Source: Pseudomonas capeferrum
GTDB taxonomy: Bacteria > Pseudomonadota > Gammaproteobacteria > Pseudomonadales > Pseudomonadaceae
DNA length: 64,000 bases
Direction: 5' to 3'
NCBI RefSeq assembly: GCF_000731675.1
Contig: NZ_JMIT01000001.1
Coordinates: 2,603,714 to 2,667,713 of the forward strand
In this document: positions 19,801 through 28,480 of the stretch, in pieces
Position numbering within the stretch: the first letter of the stretch is position 1
Layout: each line of letters starts with the position of its first letter
Notes under the pieces: generated by a model
Seen by the model: only the letters and a program-made list of their open reading frames with translations
Told to the model about the DNA's origin: nothing
The model's database searches: none
Program-made: the position numbers and the translations under genes

Positions 19801-22800
19801 CAGGTCGACGCCGTCGAAAAGGTCTTCACGTCCATGGCCCTCCAGACGCACCAGCACATCGGAGCGACCGGTCCAGCGGCCGATCACCCGTGCCAGCGCG
19901 GTCAGCAGCAGGTCATTGATCTGCGTACGATAGGCTGCCGGTGCTTCCTGCAGGAGTTGTCGCGTGAGTTCCCGGTCCAGACGGATACTGACCGACGCCG
20001 AGTCGCGCTCCAGGTTACTGCCGTGCGGATAATCACAGGGCAGCTCATCACTCGTCCCTTGCAACTGCGCCTGCCAGTAGCTCAGTTCTGATCGCAGGCT
20101 GTCGCTTGTGGCATAGCCTTGCAAATGCTCGACCCAGTTTTTGAATGAACTGGTCTTGGCCTGCAATTTCAGCGGATGGCCAGCTTGCTGCGCCTGGTAA
20201 GCCTGTTGCAGGTCCTCCAGCAGCACGCGCCAGGAGACGCCATCCACCACCAGATGGTGAATTACCAACAGCAGCCGTTGAGTTCCATCAGCCAACTCCG
20301 CCAGTACTGCCCGAAGCAACGGCCCCTGTTGAAGATCAAGGCTGCGCTGGGCTTCGACCGCCAGGTGCTGCAGAGCCTGCGCATCGTCGACCTTGCGGCA
20401 CCAGAGTACTTCGCACATGGCATCGCTGAATGAACCCTGCCAACCATCATTGCCCTGTTCGAAGCGCAGACGCAACGCATCGTGATGCGCCACGACAGCC
20501 TGCAGAGCCTTGTTCAACGGCTCCGGCGCCAAGGTCTCGTGCGGCATCAGCAACACGGACTGGTTCCAATGATGACGCTGAGGAATATCAGCGTTGAAGA
20601 ACCAATGCTGAATCGGCAACAGCGCAGTAGCGCCGATAACTGCCCCTTGGTCGATAGCTGTACTGGTCGAACGCTGCGCAACCGCAGCCAGTGCTTGCAC
20701 AGTCTGATTCTGGAACAAATCTTTGGGCGTAAACTGAATGTCCTGCTGACGCGCACGGCTGACCACCTGCAATGACACGATGGAGTCGCCACCCAATTCA
20801 AAGAAGTTGTCGTTCAGACCGACCTTGTCCAGCCTCAGCACATCGGCCCAGATACCTGCTATCTGTTGCTCAAGCGCGCTCTGCGGGGCGACATATTCGC
20901 CCTGCAGCAGGCTCGCATCCGCTTGGGGCAAGGCCTTGCGGTCCAGCTTTCCATTGCCGGTCAACGGCAAGCTGGCGAGGAACAGCACATGAGCCGGTAC
21001 CATGTATTCCGGCAAGCTCGCCTTGAGCGTTTCGCGCAAGGCATCGCGCAGTAAAGCCTGGGCTGTGAAACTTTCCAGGACCGCGCTATCGGCCGGCACC
21101 ACGTAGCCCACCAACTGTTTGCCACTTGGGCCATCCTGGGCCAGTACCACGCCTTGGCGCACAGCAACCTGGTCTTGCAGACGTGCCTCGATTTCCCCCA
21201 GCTCAATTCGGAATCCGCGAATCTTCACCTGATGGTCAATCCGCCCCAGGTATTCGATCACCCCGTCGCCGCAGTAACGTGCCAAGTCGCCCGAACGATA
21301 CAAGCGCCCTCCTTGGGTATCGAACGGGTTCGGCACGAAGCGTTCAGCGGTCAATGCCGGCCGACCGTGATAACCGCGAGCCAACCCGTCCTGACCGATC
21401 ATCAACTCACCCTGGCTACCCGGTACGATCGGATTCAGAGCATCGTCGAGCAGGTACCAGGTCAGGTCGGGAATAGCCTCGCCAATCGGGCTGCTGCCGA
21501 CATTTTTCAAGTCATCCCGGCAGATCGGGCGGTAGGTCACATGTACAGTGGTTTCGGTGATCCCATACATGTTGATCATGCGTGGGTGGGCATCACCAAA
21601 CACCTCGAACCACGGTTTGAGGCTGCTCACATCCAGAGCCTCACCGCCAAACACAACGTGACGTAAAGCCAACTGATTGCCGGCCTGTGCTGCCTCGCAG
21701 GCGATCGGTATAAGTTGCTGGAACGCCGAAGGTGTCTGATTGAGCACCGTCACCTTCTCGCTTACCAGCAAGGCGTGGAAGTCCTGCGAAGAACGCGCCA
21801 CATCCTGCGGGACAATGACGGCCTTGCCGCCATACAGCAATGCGCCATACAACTCCCAGACCGAGAAGTCGAAGGCATAGGAATGGAACACTGTCCACAC
21901 GTCGCTAGCGTCGAACTGGAACCAATCCTGGGTTGCCGCGAACAAGCGCACCACGTTGTGGTGAGCGAGCAGTGCCCCTTTGGGCTTGCCAGTGGAACCC
22001 GAGGTATAGATCACATAGGCCAGGTTGTGTGGCGAAACAGCTACCTGCGGATTGGCTTCGCTGTAGTCGGCCAGCGATGCGTCGCCGAGGTTCACACAGT
22101 GGATGCCGGCAGGAATTGGCAAGGCTTCACGCAGGTGCCCCTGGGTCAGCAGCAGATCAATGCCGCTGTCTTCTAATAGGTAGCTCAGGCGATCCTGCGG
22201 GGATTGCGGGTCCAGCGGTACATAGGCGCCACCGGCCTTCAGGATGCCCAGCAAACCTACGACCATCTCCAGGCTGCGTTCGACAGCAATGCCCACCAGA
22301 CTGTCCGGGCCTACGCCAAGCTCACGTAGCTTGTGCGCCAGCTGGTTGGCGCGACGGTTCAATTCATCATAGCTCAGCGTCTGTTCGCCAAAGCTCAGCG
22401 CGGGCGCATGTGGTGAGGCTTCGACCTGGGCCTCGATCAATTGATGAAGCGTACGATCACTTGGGAAACTCTTCTGGCTGTGGTTCCAGTCCTTTATGAC
22501 CAGAGCTTGCTCCTGCGCCCCCATCAACGGCAGGTCGCCGATTACTCGTGTTGCATCAAGGACCAAGGCATGCAAAAGATTCTGGAAGTGTTCCGCTACC
22601 TGGCAGATGGCAGGGTTGGCCCATAGTGCTTGATCATAGCTGTACTGAATCGAGAGCGTCGAACCGAGGTTAACCAGCACGGTAAGCGGGTAGTTGGTCT
22701 GTTCGCGATTCGCGACTTCACCAAAACGCAGCCCCTGAGGTGCTCCCTGCTGCAGGGCTTCGGATACTGGGTAGTTTTCGAACACCAAGACGTTATCGAA

Positions 22801-25800
22801 CAGGGACTCACCGCCCAGCCCAACCCACCGTTGCACTTCGTTCAACGGTGTATGTTCGTATTCACGCACTGCGAGGTTGCCCGCCTGGACCTGAGAAATC
22901 CAATCCGCGACGGTTTGCTCAGCACGCGGTGTGCCCACCACAGGAAGGGTGTTGATGAATAGACCGATCTGCTCTTCCACGCCTGGCAGGTCTGCGGGGC
23001 GACCTGCCACAGTCGCGCCGAAAGCCACGCTAGCCTGACCAGTGTAGCGCTGTAATAGCAGCAGCCATGCCGACTGCACAAGCGTGTTTACCGTGACCCG
23101 ATTGGCCCGGGCAAAGGCTTCGATCGACAAAGTCTGTGCACGATCGAACACTTGGTGATGGGCGTCATACCCAGAAGCGCTCGCTGGTGGGGACATTCGT
23201 GTTGCCCGGAGCAGGCGAGTGGGTTCCTGCAGCTCGGCCAGTTGAGCCTTCCAGAAGGTTTCGGCAGCGCCAGCGTCCTGGCGCTTCAACCAGGCAATAT
23301 AGTCGCGATAGTGCATCGTCTGGGCCGGCAGATGGTGGCCAACATAGCGCTGGAGCACTTCACCCAACAGACGCGAGGTACTCCATCCATCCATCAGGAT
23401 GTGATGATGGGTGCATATTAGGTGATGTCGATTTTCAGCTGTCCTTACCAGCACCAGGCGCAGCAAAGGTGCTGCATCCAACACAAAACCGCGCTGTCGC
23501 TCGCGTTCGGCCAATGCCTCAAGTGCATGATCTTCTGTCGCTTGATTACGCCAGTCATGTTCTTTGAACGGCAGCTCGACATGCTTGTGCACGATCTGCA
23601 CCGCTTGGTCCAGATCCCCCTGCCAGACGAAACTGGTTCGCAGAATATCGTGCGCACCCAGTGCCCCCAGCCAGGCCTGCCTGAAACGCTCCACGTCCAA
23701 GCCGTCCACGTCCACCCGTAGCTGGTTAATGTAGTTGCCGGCCGCCTGCTCATACAGTGTATGGAACAACATGCCCTGCTGCATGGGTGCCAACGGGTAG
23801 ATATCGGCGATGTCGGCAGCGGGTACGGGCAGGCTATCCAGTTGAGCCTGGCTCAAGCACGCCAGAGGGAAATCCGACGGGGTAATCCCACGATTCGTTC
23901 TCTGGCAGCAATGAGTGATGAGCGCCTTGAGTTCCTCGGCGTACTCATCAGCCAACCGCTGAATGGTCGACTCGTTGAACAGTTCCCGGCTGAAAGTCCA
24001 CCCCATCTTCAGCTCGCCAGCGTAAACCTGCCCGTTCAATGCCAACAGGCTACCCAATGGCGCATCGTCGCTTTGATTGGCCCCGCCGTACTCCTTGGCA
24101 GGCGTGAAGACGCTGCCTTCTTCCTGGAAACTGCCGTCGAATTGCCCCAGGTAGTTGAAGACAATTTCGCCCTGCGGCAGGTTATCCAGAACCTGCCGAC
24201 TGTCATCGCTGCCAAGATAGCGCAGCAGCCCGTAACCAATACCTTTGTTGGGTACTGCCCGCAGTTGTTCCTTGATGACTTTGATCGAGCTATCCAGTTG
24301 CGCCTGAGCGCTCAGGCTCACCGGATAGATACTGGTGAACCAGCCCACGGTGCGTGTCAGGTCCAGGTCGTCGAACACGTCCTCGCGGCCATGTCCTTCA
24401 AGGCGTACCAGCACGTTGGAGCGCCCGGTCCAACGTGCTACCACCCGCGCCAGCGCTGCAAGCAGCAGGTCGTTGATCTGGGTACGGTAGGCCATGGGCG
24501 CTTCATGCAGAAGCTTGCGGGTCCACTCCGCGTCCAGATGGGTGCTCGCATAGGCGGCGTGACTTACTTGATTGCCACCTTGCTGATGATCACGAGGCAA
24601 ATCATCGTCAGCATGTTGCAGTTGTGCGTGCCAGTAGGTCAGCTCCTGGGCCAGATCGGCACTCTTGGCATAAGCCTGCAAACGTTCGGCCCACGCCTTG
24701 TAGGCGCTGGTCTTGGCAGGCAGTTCGGCAGGCTGGCCGGCCGAGGCTGCCAGGTAGGCCTGCTGCAGGTCCTCCAGCAGCACGCGCCATGACACACCGT
24801 CAACGACCAGGTGATGGACGACCAATAGCAGTCGCTGTTCACCCTGCGGCAGCGTGCCCAGTAGCACCCGCACCAACGGGCCGCCGAGCGCGAAACTGCG
24901 CTGCGCCTCACCGGCTGCGTGCAAAAGCGAGTCCATGTCGCTAAACGAGCGATCCCACAGGATGCCCTGCGTATCGACCTCATTGAACGTGCCTTGCCAC
25001 TGTCCGTCTGCCTGATCGAAACCAAGGCGCAGGGCGTCATGCTGCTGCAGTACGCGTTGCAGCGCCGTAGCCAGATGCTGCGGATCAATGCTCACGCTTG
25101 GTGCCAGCAGCACCGACTGGTTCCAGTGGTGAGGTTGCGCCATCGCCTGATCGAAGAACCAGTGCTGAACCGGAGTCAGCGGCGTGGTGCCGGTAACTGC
25201 CCCCTGGTCGATGACAACGTTGTCCGCACACCGGGCAACCGAAGCCAAACCTTGTACGGTCTGGTATTGGAACAGTTGCTTGGGCGTGAAGTGGATGCCC
25301 GCCTGGCGCGCACGGCTGACCACCTGCAAGGAAATGATCGAGTCGCCACCGAGTTCGAAGAAGTTGTCGGTAAGCCCTACCTTGTCCAGTTTCAACACGC
25401 CGGCCCAGACAGCCGCAATATCCCGCTCCAGTTCAGTACGAGGTTCAAGGTATTCCACTTGGAACAGGCTGATATCGGGCTGCGGTAGTGCCTTGCGATC
25501 CAGCTTGCCATTCGGGGTCAGCGGCAGCGCCTCAAGGAATACCAACTGCGCTGGCACCATGTACTCCGGCAGGGTTTGCTTGAGCTGGCCACGCAGCGCA
25601 TCGCGCAGCGCTGATTGCCGCGCGAGAGTGGCCATCACGGTCTCGTCGGCCGGTACCACATAACCTACCAGCTGTTTGCCAGTTGGGCCGTCCTGAGCCA
25701 ACAGGACCGCTTCGCGGACAGCCTCCTGAGCCTGCAGACGTGACTCGATCTCCCCCAGTTCGATACGGAACCCGCGGATCTTCACCTGATGATCGATGCG

Positions 25801-28479
25801 ACCTGCGTACTCGATCAGCCCATTGTCCTGATAACGGGCAAGGTCCCCGGTGCGGTACATCCTGCCGCCGCCCTGCTCATCGAACGGATCAGGAATGAAG
25901 CGTTCGGCCGTCAACCCAGGGCGGCCGAGATAACCCCGTGCCAACCCAGCACCGGCCATGTACAACTCACCGTTTACCCCTACCGGTACCGGCGCTACGG
26001 CCTCACTCAGCAGATAAACCGCACTGTTGGCAATCGGCCGGCCGATGTTCGCCCTGCCATTGGCGCAACGCAGGGTAAAGGTGGAGTAGGTGGTGTCCTC
26101 GGAGGGGCCGTACAGGTCATAAACCTGCTGCACATGCCCGGTCGCATACAACTCGTCGACCAGCGACTGCTTCAGCGCCTCTCCAGCAAGGTTGATGGTG
26201 CGCACGGTCGCCGGCAGTTCGCCGGTCTCAAGCAGCATCTTGATCGCCGATGGCACGGTGTTGACCAGACGCACCCGGTCTTTGGCCGCCAGGTGCGGCA
26301 GCTCGAGGGCGTTGGCAGCGAGCACCGCGTAGCCTCCAGCCGACAGCGTGACGAACAGCTCCCACACCGACAGGTCGAAACAGATCGAAGTAGATGCCAG
26401 CACACCACACAGGTCCTGTTGGCTATAGACCGTCAGCGCCCAGCCAATCAGCGCCGTTACGTTGCGATGCTCGATCAACACGCCCTTGGGTTTGCCCGTG
26501 GACCCGGAGGTGTAGATGCTGTAGGCCAGATTGCCCGGTTCGGTCATGCAGACCGGATCGGTTACCGGGTAGCCCTCCAGCGACAACTGATCGAGCAACA
26601 AGGTCCGGGCATGAAACGCTTCAGGCATGCGCGCAAGCAGGTGCGACTGGGACAGCAGCAAGATCGACTGGCTGTCCTCAAGCATGTACTCGATACGGTC
26701 CTGCGGGTACTCAGGGTCGAGCGGCAGATAGGCGCCACCCGCCTTCAGGATCGCCAGCAGGCCAACCACCATTTCGGGGCTGCGCTCCATGGCGATGCCC
26801 ACCAGCACATCCGGCCCCACCCCCTGCTCGCGAAGTCTGTGTGCCAACTGGTTGGCCCGTTGATTCAACGCCGTATAGCTCAGCACCTGCTCGCCGAACA
26901 GCAATGCCGGCGCATCGGGTGACACCTTGACCTGGGCCTCGAACAACTGGTGCAGGCTGCGTTCGGCAGGGTAATCGGCTTGGGTACTGTTCCAGTCTTT
27001 GATGACCAACTGCTGTTCGTGCGGGCTCAGCATTGCCAAGCCAGCAACAGGCTGGTGCGGCTGCCCTGCGATGCTGACGAGCAAGTTCAACCAGTGCCCT
27101 GCCATGCGCTCGACGGTGGCCGTATCGAACAGATCGGTCGCATACGTCAACGCCGCGCTGATACCGGCTTCGTGCTCGAACGTGTCCAGTGCCAGGTCGA
27201 ACTTGGCCACGTGGCTGTCCGAGGCGATCTCTTCCATCACCAGGCCAGGCAGGTTGCGCCCTGCGCCCTTTTTGGTCTCGGTCTGGTGGTTGTACATCAC
27301 CTGGAACAATGGGCTGTGGCTGAGGCTGCGCTCTGGCTGCAAGGCCTCGACCAGTTGTTCGAACGGCAAGTCCTGGTGCGCCTGTGCGCCCAATGCACGT
27401 TTCCTGACCTGCTCCAGCAGCTCGGTAAAGGTGGTGCTCAGTTCGAATTCGGCACGCAGTACCTGGGTATTGACGAAGAAGCCCGCCAGGCGCTCCGTCT
27501 CGGCACGGTTGCGGTTGGCGATCGGCACACCCACGCGGATATCCGCCTGCCCGGAGTAACGGTGCAACAGCGTTTGAAAGCTGGCGAGCAACAGCATGAA
27601 GGGTGTCACGCCCTGCTGCTGTGCCAATTGCTTGAGCGAACCGACCAGTTCCCCGCCCAACGGGATTTCCAGCCGTGCGCCTTGCTGGCTGTAGACCGCC
27701 GGGCGCGGGCGATCAGTCGGCAGCTCCAGCACCGGCTGCTGGTCCCCCAACTGCTCTTTCCAGTAGGCCAGTTGCCGGTCCTGTTCACCGGCCTGCATCC
27801 AGGCCCGCTGCCAGATGGCATAGTCGGCGTACTGGATCGCCAGCGTCGGCAACAGCACGTCGCGGCCTTGGCTGTAGCCCTCATAGAGCCTGACCAGGTC
27901 ATCCACCATCACCGGCAAGGACCATCCGTCCGCCACGATGTGGTGCAACGTCAGTGTGAGCACGTGCTCTTGCGCCCCCAACTGCAGCAGCCTGGCCCGC
28001 ATCAGCGGCCCATGCTCCAGATCGAAGGGTTGCTGGGCCTCATCTTCCAGGCTGGCACAAACACCGCTCGGCGCTGTGGCCTCGACAGCCTCCACAACCA
28101 GCTCGAACGGCATGTGCGGATGAATGACCTGTACGGTCTGCTCACCCTCCAACCGGAAGGTAGTGCGCAACGTTTCGTGGCGGGCGATCAACGACTCGAA
28201 GCTGCGCTGCAAAGCGGCGATATCCAGCGCACCGGTAAACTTCAAGGCAGCGGGAATGTTGTAGGCAGAACTTTGCGGCTCAAGCTGCCACAGAAACCAC
28301 TGCCGCTGCTGAGCGAAGGAAAGCGGAACTTGGTCGAAATCACCACGGCTTTGTGGGATCGGCAACTGCGCAAGGCTCATGCCTTTCGATGCGAGCTTTT
28401 CAAGAAACAGCTTGCGCTGCGGCAGGGGCAGGCCAATGAAGCGTTTTACCAGTTCCATGTTTCTGTTATCCGTTTGCAT
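10810..28479 (-). CDS. pyoverdine NRPS, four modules with terminal thioesterase (Ala-E, Thr-E, Lys-E, OH-Orn, TE)
   Basis: A 5889-residue synthetase. Order of landmarks: C1 (HHIVADG near 179), A1 (YTSGSTGKPKG near 656), T1 (GGDSI near 1041), E1 (HHLVVDG near 1220), C2 (HHHILMDG near 1690), A2 near 2158, T2 near 2560, E2 near 2740, C3 near 3208, A3 near 3676, T3 near 4075, E3 near 4256, C4 near 4726, A4 near 5190, T4 near 5576, TE (GWSLGG near 5708, catalytic GHYDILKH near 5865). Specificity residues aligned by eye to PheA: A1 DLWNNALTYK (Ala-like), A2 DFWNVGMVHK (Thr), A3 DGEDHGTVVK (Lys in pyoverdine systems, from memory), A4 DGECCGGVTK (close to DGEACGGVTK, which I associate with N5-hydroxy-ornithine). 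C2, C3 and C4 follow E domains and have the D-L type opening (IYPLSPMQQGMLF). The TE should release the peptide, with OH-Orn forming the cyclic end. ATG 28479 lies 1 nt after the upstream stop (TGAGATG), so translation is coupled. The DNA is noticeably poorer in GC than the first two synthetase genes. Confidence 0.93.
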   Translation of the reverse strand: MQTDNRNMELVKRFIGLPLPQRKLFLEKLASKGMSLAQLPIPQSRGDFDQVPLSFAQQRQWFLWQLEPQSSAYNIPAALKFTGALDIAALQRSFESLIARHETLRTTFRLEGEQTVQVIHPHMPFELVVEAVEATAPSGVCASLEDEAQQPFDLEHGPLMRARLLQLGAQEHVLTLTLHHIVADGWSLPVMVDDLVRLYEGYSQGRDVLLPTLAIQYADYAIWQRAWMQAGEQDRQLAYWKEQLGDQQPVLELPTDRPRPAVYSQQGARLEIPLGGELVGSLKQLAQQQGVTPFMLLLASFQTLLHRYSGQADIRVGVPIANRNRAETERLAGFFVNTQVLRAEFELSTTFTELLEQVRKRALGAQAHQDLPFEQLVEALQPERSLSHSPLFQVMYNHQTETKKGAGRNLPGLVMEEIASDSHVAKFDLALDTFEHEAGISAALTYATDLFDTATVERMAGHWLNLLVSIAGQPHQPVAGLAMLSPHEQQLVIKDWNSTQADYPAERSLHQLFEAQVKVSPDAPALLFGEQVLSYTALNQRANQLAHRLREQGVGPDVLVGIAMERSPEMVVGLLAILKAGGAYLPLDPEYPQDRIEYMLEDSQSILLLSQSHLLARMPEAFHARTLLLDQLSLEGYPVTDPVCMTEPGNLAYSIYTSGSTGKPKGVLIEHRNVTALIGWALTVYSQQDLCGVLASTSICFDLSVWELFVTLSAGGYAVLAANALELPHLAAKDRVRLVNTVPSAIKMLLETGELPATVRTINLAGEALKQSLVDELYATGHVQQVYDLYGPSEDTTYSTFTLRCANGRANIGRPIANSAVYLLSEAVAPVPVGVNGELYMAGAGLARGYLGRPGLTAERFIPDPFDEQGGGRMYRTGDLARYQDNGLIEYAGRIDHQVKIRGFRIELGEIESRLQAQEAVREAVLLAQDGPTGKQLVGYVVPADETVMATLARQSALRDALRGQLKQTLPEYMVPAQLVFLEALPLTPNGKLDRKALPQPDISLFQVEYLEPRTELERDIAAVWAGVLKLDKVGLTDNFFELGGDSIISLQVVSRARQAGIHFTPKQLFQYQTVQGLASVARCADNVVIDQGAVTGTTPLTPVQHWFFDQAMAQPHHWNQSVLLAPSVSIDPQHLATALQRVLQQHDALRLGFDQADGQWQGTFNEVDTQGILWDRSFSDMDSLLHAAGEAQRSFALGGPLVRVLLGTLPQGEQRLLLVVHHLVVDGVSWRVLLEDLQQAYLAASAGQPAELPAKTSAYKAWAERLQAYAKSADLAQELTYWHAQLQHADDDLPRDHQQGGNQVSHAAYASTHLDAEWTRKLLHEAPMAYRTQINDLLLAALARVVARWTGRSNVLVRLEGHGREDVFDDLDLTRTVGWFTSIYPVSLSAQAQLDSSIKVIKEQLRAVPNKGIGYGLLRYLGSDDSRQVLDNLPQGEIVFNYLGQFDGSFQEEGSVFTPAKEYGGANQSDDAPLGSLLALNGQVYAGELKMGWTFSRELFNESTIQRLADEYAEELKALITHCCQRTNRGITPSDFPLACLSQAQLDSLPVPAADIADIYPLAPMQQGMLFHTLYEQAAGNYINQLRVDVDGLDVERFRQAWLGALGAHDILRTSFVWQGDLDQAVQIVHKHVELPFKEHDWRNQATEDHALEALAERERQRGFVLDAAPLLRLVLVRTAENRHHLICTHHHILMDGWSTSRLLGEVLQRYVGHHLPAQTMHYRDYIAWLKRQDAGAAETFWKAQLAELQEPTRLLRATRMSPPASASGYDAHHQVFDRAQTLSIEAFARANRVTVNTLVQSAWLLLLQRYTGQASVAFGATVAGRPADLPGVEEQIGLFINTLPVVGTPRAEQTVADWISQVQAGNLAVREYEHTPLNEVQRWVGLGGESLFDNVLVFENYPVSEALQQGAPQGLRFGEVANREQTNYPLTVLVNLGSTLSIQYSYDQALWANPAICQVAEHFQNLLHALVLDATRVIGDLPLMGAQEQALVIKDWNHSQKSFPSDRTLHQLIEAQVEASPHAPALSFGEQTLSYDELNRRANQLAHKLRELGVGPDSLVGIAVERSLEMVVGLLGILKAGGAYVPLDPQSPQDRLSYLLEDSGIDLLLTQGHLREALPIPAGIHCVNLGDASLADYSEANPQVAVSPHNLAYVIYTSGSTGKPKGALLAHHNVVRLFAATQDWFQFDASDVWTVFHSYAFDFSVWELYGALLYGGKAVIVPQDVARSSQDFHALLVSEKVTVLNQTPSAFQQLIPIACEAAQAGNQLALRHVVFGGEALDVSSLKPWFEVFGDAHPRMINMYGITETTVHVTYRPICRDDLKNVGSSPIGEAIPDLTWYLLDDALNPIVPGSQGELMIGQDGLARGYHGRPALTAERFVPNPFDTQGGRLYRSGDLARYCGDGVIEYLGRIDHQVKIRGFRIELGEIEARLQDQVAVRQGVVLAQDGPSGKQLVGYVVPADSAVLESFTAQALLRDALRETLKASLPEYMVPAHVLFLASLPLTGNGKLDRKALPQADASLLQGEYVAPQSALEQQIAGIWADVLRLDKVGLNDNFFELGGDSIVSLQVVSRARQQDIQFTPKDLFQNQTVQALAAVAQRSTSTAIDQGAVIGATALLPIQHWFFNADIPQRHHWNQSVLLMPHETLAPEPLNKALQAVVAHHDALRLRFEQGNDGWQGSFSDAMCEVLWCRKVDDAQALQHLAVEAQRSLDLQQGPLLRAVLAELADGTQRLLLVIHHLVVDGVSWRVLLEDLQQAYQAQQAGHPLKLQAKTSSFKNWVEHLQGYATSDSLRSELSYWQAQLQGTSDELPCDYPHGSNLERDSASVSIRLDRELTRQLLQEAPAAYRTQINDLLLTALARVIGRWTGRSDVLVRLEGHGREDLFDGVDLSRTVGWFTSVYPVKLSPKTSLVDSIKTIKEQLRAVPNKGLGHGLLRYLGSPEAQATLAALPRGEIVFNYLGQFDASFDQQSGLFVPAKEYAGATQDEHAPLGSLLALNGQVYGGELKLGWSFSRALFDESTIQRLADDYAQELTALITHCSELEHRGVTPSDFPLAELTQLQLDSLPLPAEQIADIYPLSPMQQGMLFHTLYEQQSGDYINQLRVDVHGLDVERFKQAWQAAVDTHAILRTGFVWQGELDRAVQVVHKQVVQALVEYDWRGQPALQEAVQTLAESERQAGFELDQVPLQRLTLVRTDDNCHHLIYTNHHILMDGWSTSRLLGEVLQRYAGQHVPALTAPYRDYIAWLQRQDATAAETFWKAQLSTLEEPTRLSQVVRHGAGELHGQGEYHQVFDSAQTQRIEAFARANRVTVNTLVQSAWLLLLQRYTGQSTVCFGATVAGRPADLPGVEEQIGLFINTLPVIGSPRCEQTVAEWIAQVQACNLALREFEHTPLNAVQRWAGLGGEALFDSLLVFENYPVSQALQEGAPDGLRFGQVANLEQTNYALTLAATMGETLSIQYSHARASWGDAAVERLAEHFANLLRALVEDANVAIGELSLLGGAERQLLLDDWNRSEAIALSGQCAHQRFEAQANERPNAVALVFGEQQLSYRELDVQTNRLAHLLIARGVTANSLVGVAAERGLALAVALIAIHKAGAAYVPLDPEYPQDRLAYLIKDSGIGLLLADAVSMKRLPVPADLPCVGLEPGTRWLETFSAAPLQCAVTPDSLAYVIYTSGSTGMPKGVAIPHHALSVFCEVASGYSRLTADDRVLQFATFSFDGFIEQFFPPLSCGACVVMRDQQLWDTDTFSEQVIRHGVTVADLPAAYWRLLALDRREPQAYGQLKQIHVGGEAVALDGLQAWLADGPANVRLLNTYGPTEATVVATTYDCSRLAQAPLPESGVPIGRAIGGRVMRVLDDSLSPTPIGVPGELYIGGDGCLARCYHQRPSLTAERFVPDPLAEKGGARLYRTGDLGYFDEQGELAYRGRADHQVKVRGFRIELGEVEQHLQAHPQVREAAVIAVDHAGGKQLCGYVVPAEGAPDEPALRDALRESLKSSLPHYMVPSYLIVLDKMPMTPSGKLDRKRLPSVDQSQLHNQYVAPCNEIEQNLADIWAAVLKLEKVGVTDNFFELGGDSIISLQVVSRARQVSIQFSAKELFQHQTVRQLAAVARREEGTSIDQGPVTGSNALTPILQWFFEEDIPSRHHWNQSVLLKTREPVMAEWLEASLRTLLTHHDALRLRFASQQGSWQAQFATDTDQDLVWVRRLETAQELAPLLEHAQRSLDLAQGPLLRAVLIEMPDATQRILLVIHHLVVDGVSWRILLEDLQQAYKSQSTGQPLTLPAKTSSFKAWAERLQAYATAPVLQEQLNYWQDQLRNVDDALPCDHPQGSNQIKCATSVSSRLDAEWTRKLLQDAPAAYRTQINDLLLTALACVVGRWTGRSNVLVRLEGHGREDIFDDVDLSRTVGWFTSMYPVRLSPQLTIDNSIKAIKEQLRAVPDKGLGYGLLRYLGGEECAATLAALPQGEIVFNYLGQFDGSFDEPSGLFVPAKENAGSTQDPNSSLGSLLTLNGQVFGGALELSWSYSRELFDESTIQGLADAYTEELKALIAHCSQKPHQGATPSDFPLAGLTQAQMDSLPVPVAQVADIYPLSPMQQGMLFYSGQGGETGLYINQTSVAVEGLEVERFVEAWNQVIARHDILRTGFWSSAQLGHPLQIVHRQVDLPVRVLDWRDRDAAESALQVLVDGDAAQDFDMLRAPLMRVTLVRLDDQRMQLIWTRHHILMDGWSNSRLLGEVFQAYHGQALVGAAGRFGEYIRWLEAQSQKELETFWTAKVSQIESPTLLAQAVLPRPDTDLSGHAALYLHWDLERTERLRLTAQGLRVTPNTLVQAAWLLLLQRYSGQEAVCFGATVAGRPASLPGADEMLGLFINTLPVVQAPAAQQRVCDWLQQLQSYNLELRDHEHAALSNVQRWAGRPGQALFDSILVFENYPIDERLNSSSNNALQFGEANDRDVTNYAMDLAVHLTDTFSVEFMYLRDSFSEAGTAAIRDSFECLLNAILANPQATVGSLDMLSPAQIKQASQRNELHTNPVDMPLLAKRICAQAQAQPDAVALICGEQQLTYSELEERANRLAHYLIALGAKPETTVGVALERSVEVIIAFFAVMKTGAAYVPLDIDYPQDRLQWIVEDSAMHLLLTSSGLRQRFTEVAQCVELDLLDTVGLTASVPQVQVQDDNLAYLIYTSGSTGKPKGVAVSHGQIRMHCLAIAKLYEMDERTRELLFMSFAFDGAQERWLSTLTSGGCLVIRENRLWTAEETWQVLHAQRIDIACFPPAYLQQLAEFGETQQQATPPVRIYCFGGDAVPDALFELVKRTLRPQYLTNGYGPTETVVTPLLWKVSAEQSCQAVYAPIGERVGERTLHVLDQNLNPLPDGVAGELYIGGHGLARGYHQRAALTSERFVADPFAVGARLYRTGDRVRRRADGVIDFIGRLDNQLKIRGFRIEPGEIEARLRNQVDVRDAVVVAREGAIGKQLVGYVVSGAQAATATQLREALRCELPDYMVPAQIVVLEAMPLTPNGKIDRNALPAPDFVGHRMHLPPRNNVEQALAQIWQEVLSVDQIGINDNFFELGGDSLRVLKMLSKVRSHVGLHLDLKLRDVMAKPTIGELSGYSSVEVDLDPVLLLNARVETATPLFCLHAGFGTVFDYEPLARRLEGVCSVYGVQCRMLLDRQWKDESLQAMAIDYAQYIRQKQPEGPYRLAGWSLGGTLAILVAQELEIQGETVAMLGLVDSFVPQATDDQTAEDWSDDLHGFLSVLLGVSKDALEVPPVPAGMGGASLQLLIEEIRSNPLGQSMYADIDSSELAHTFEVAMRLKALSLNISSLPRLKARATCWWAGHVTPAWNITVRTSQSVAAGHYDILKHADVIEGLAAQWLLEGSMID

Positions 28480-28480
28480 C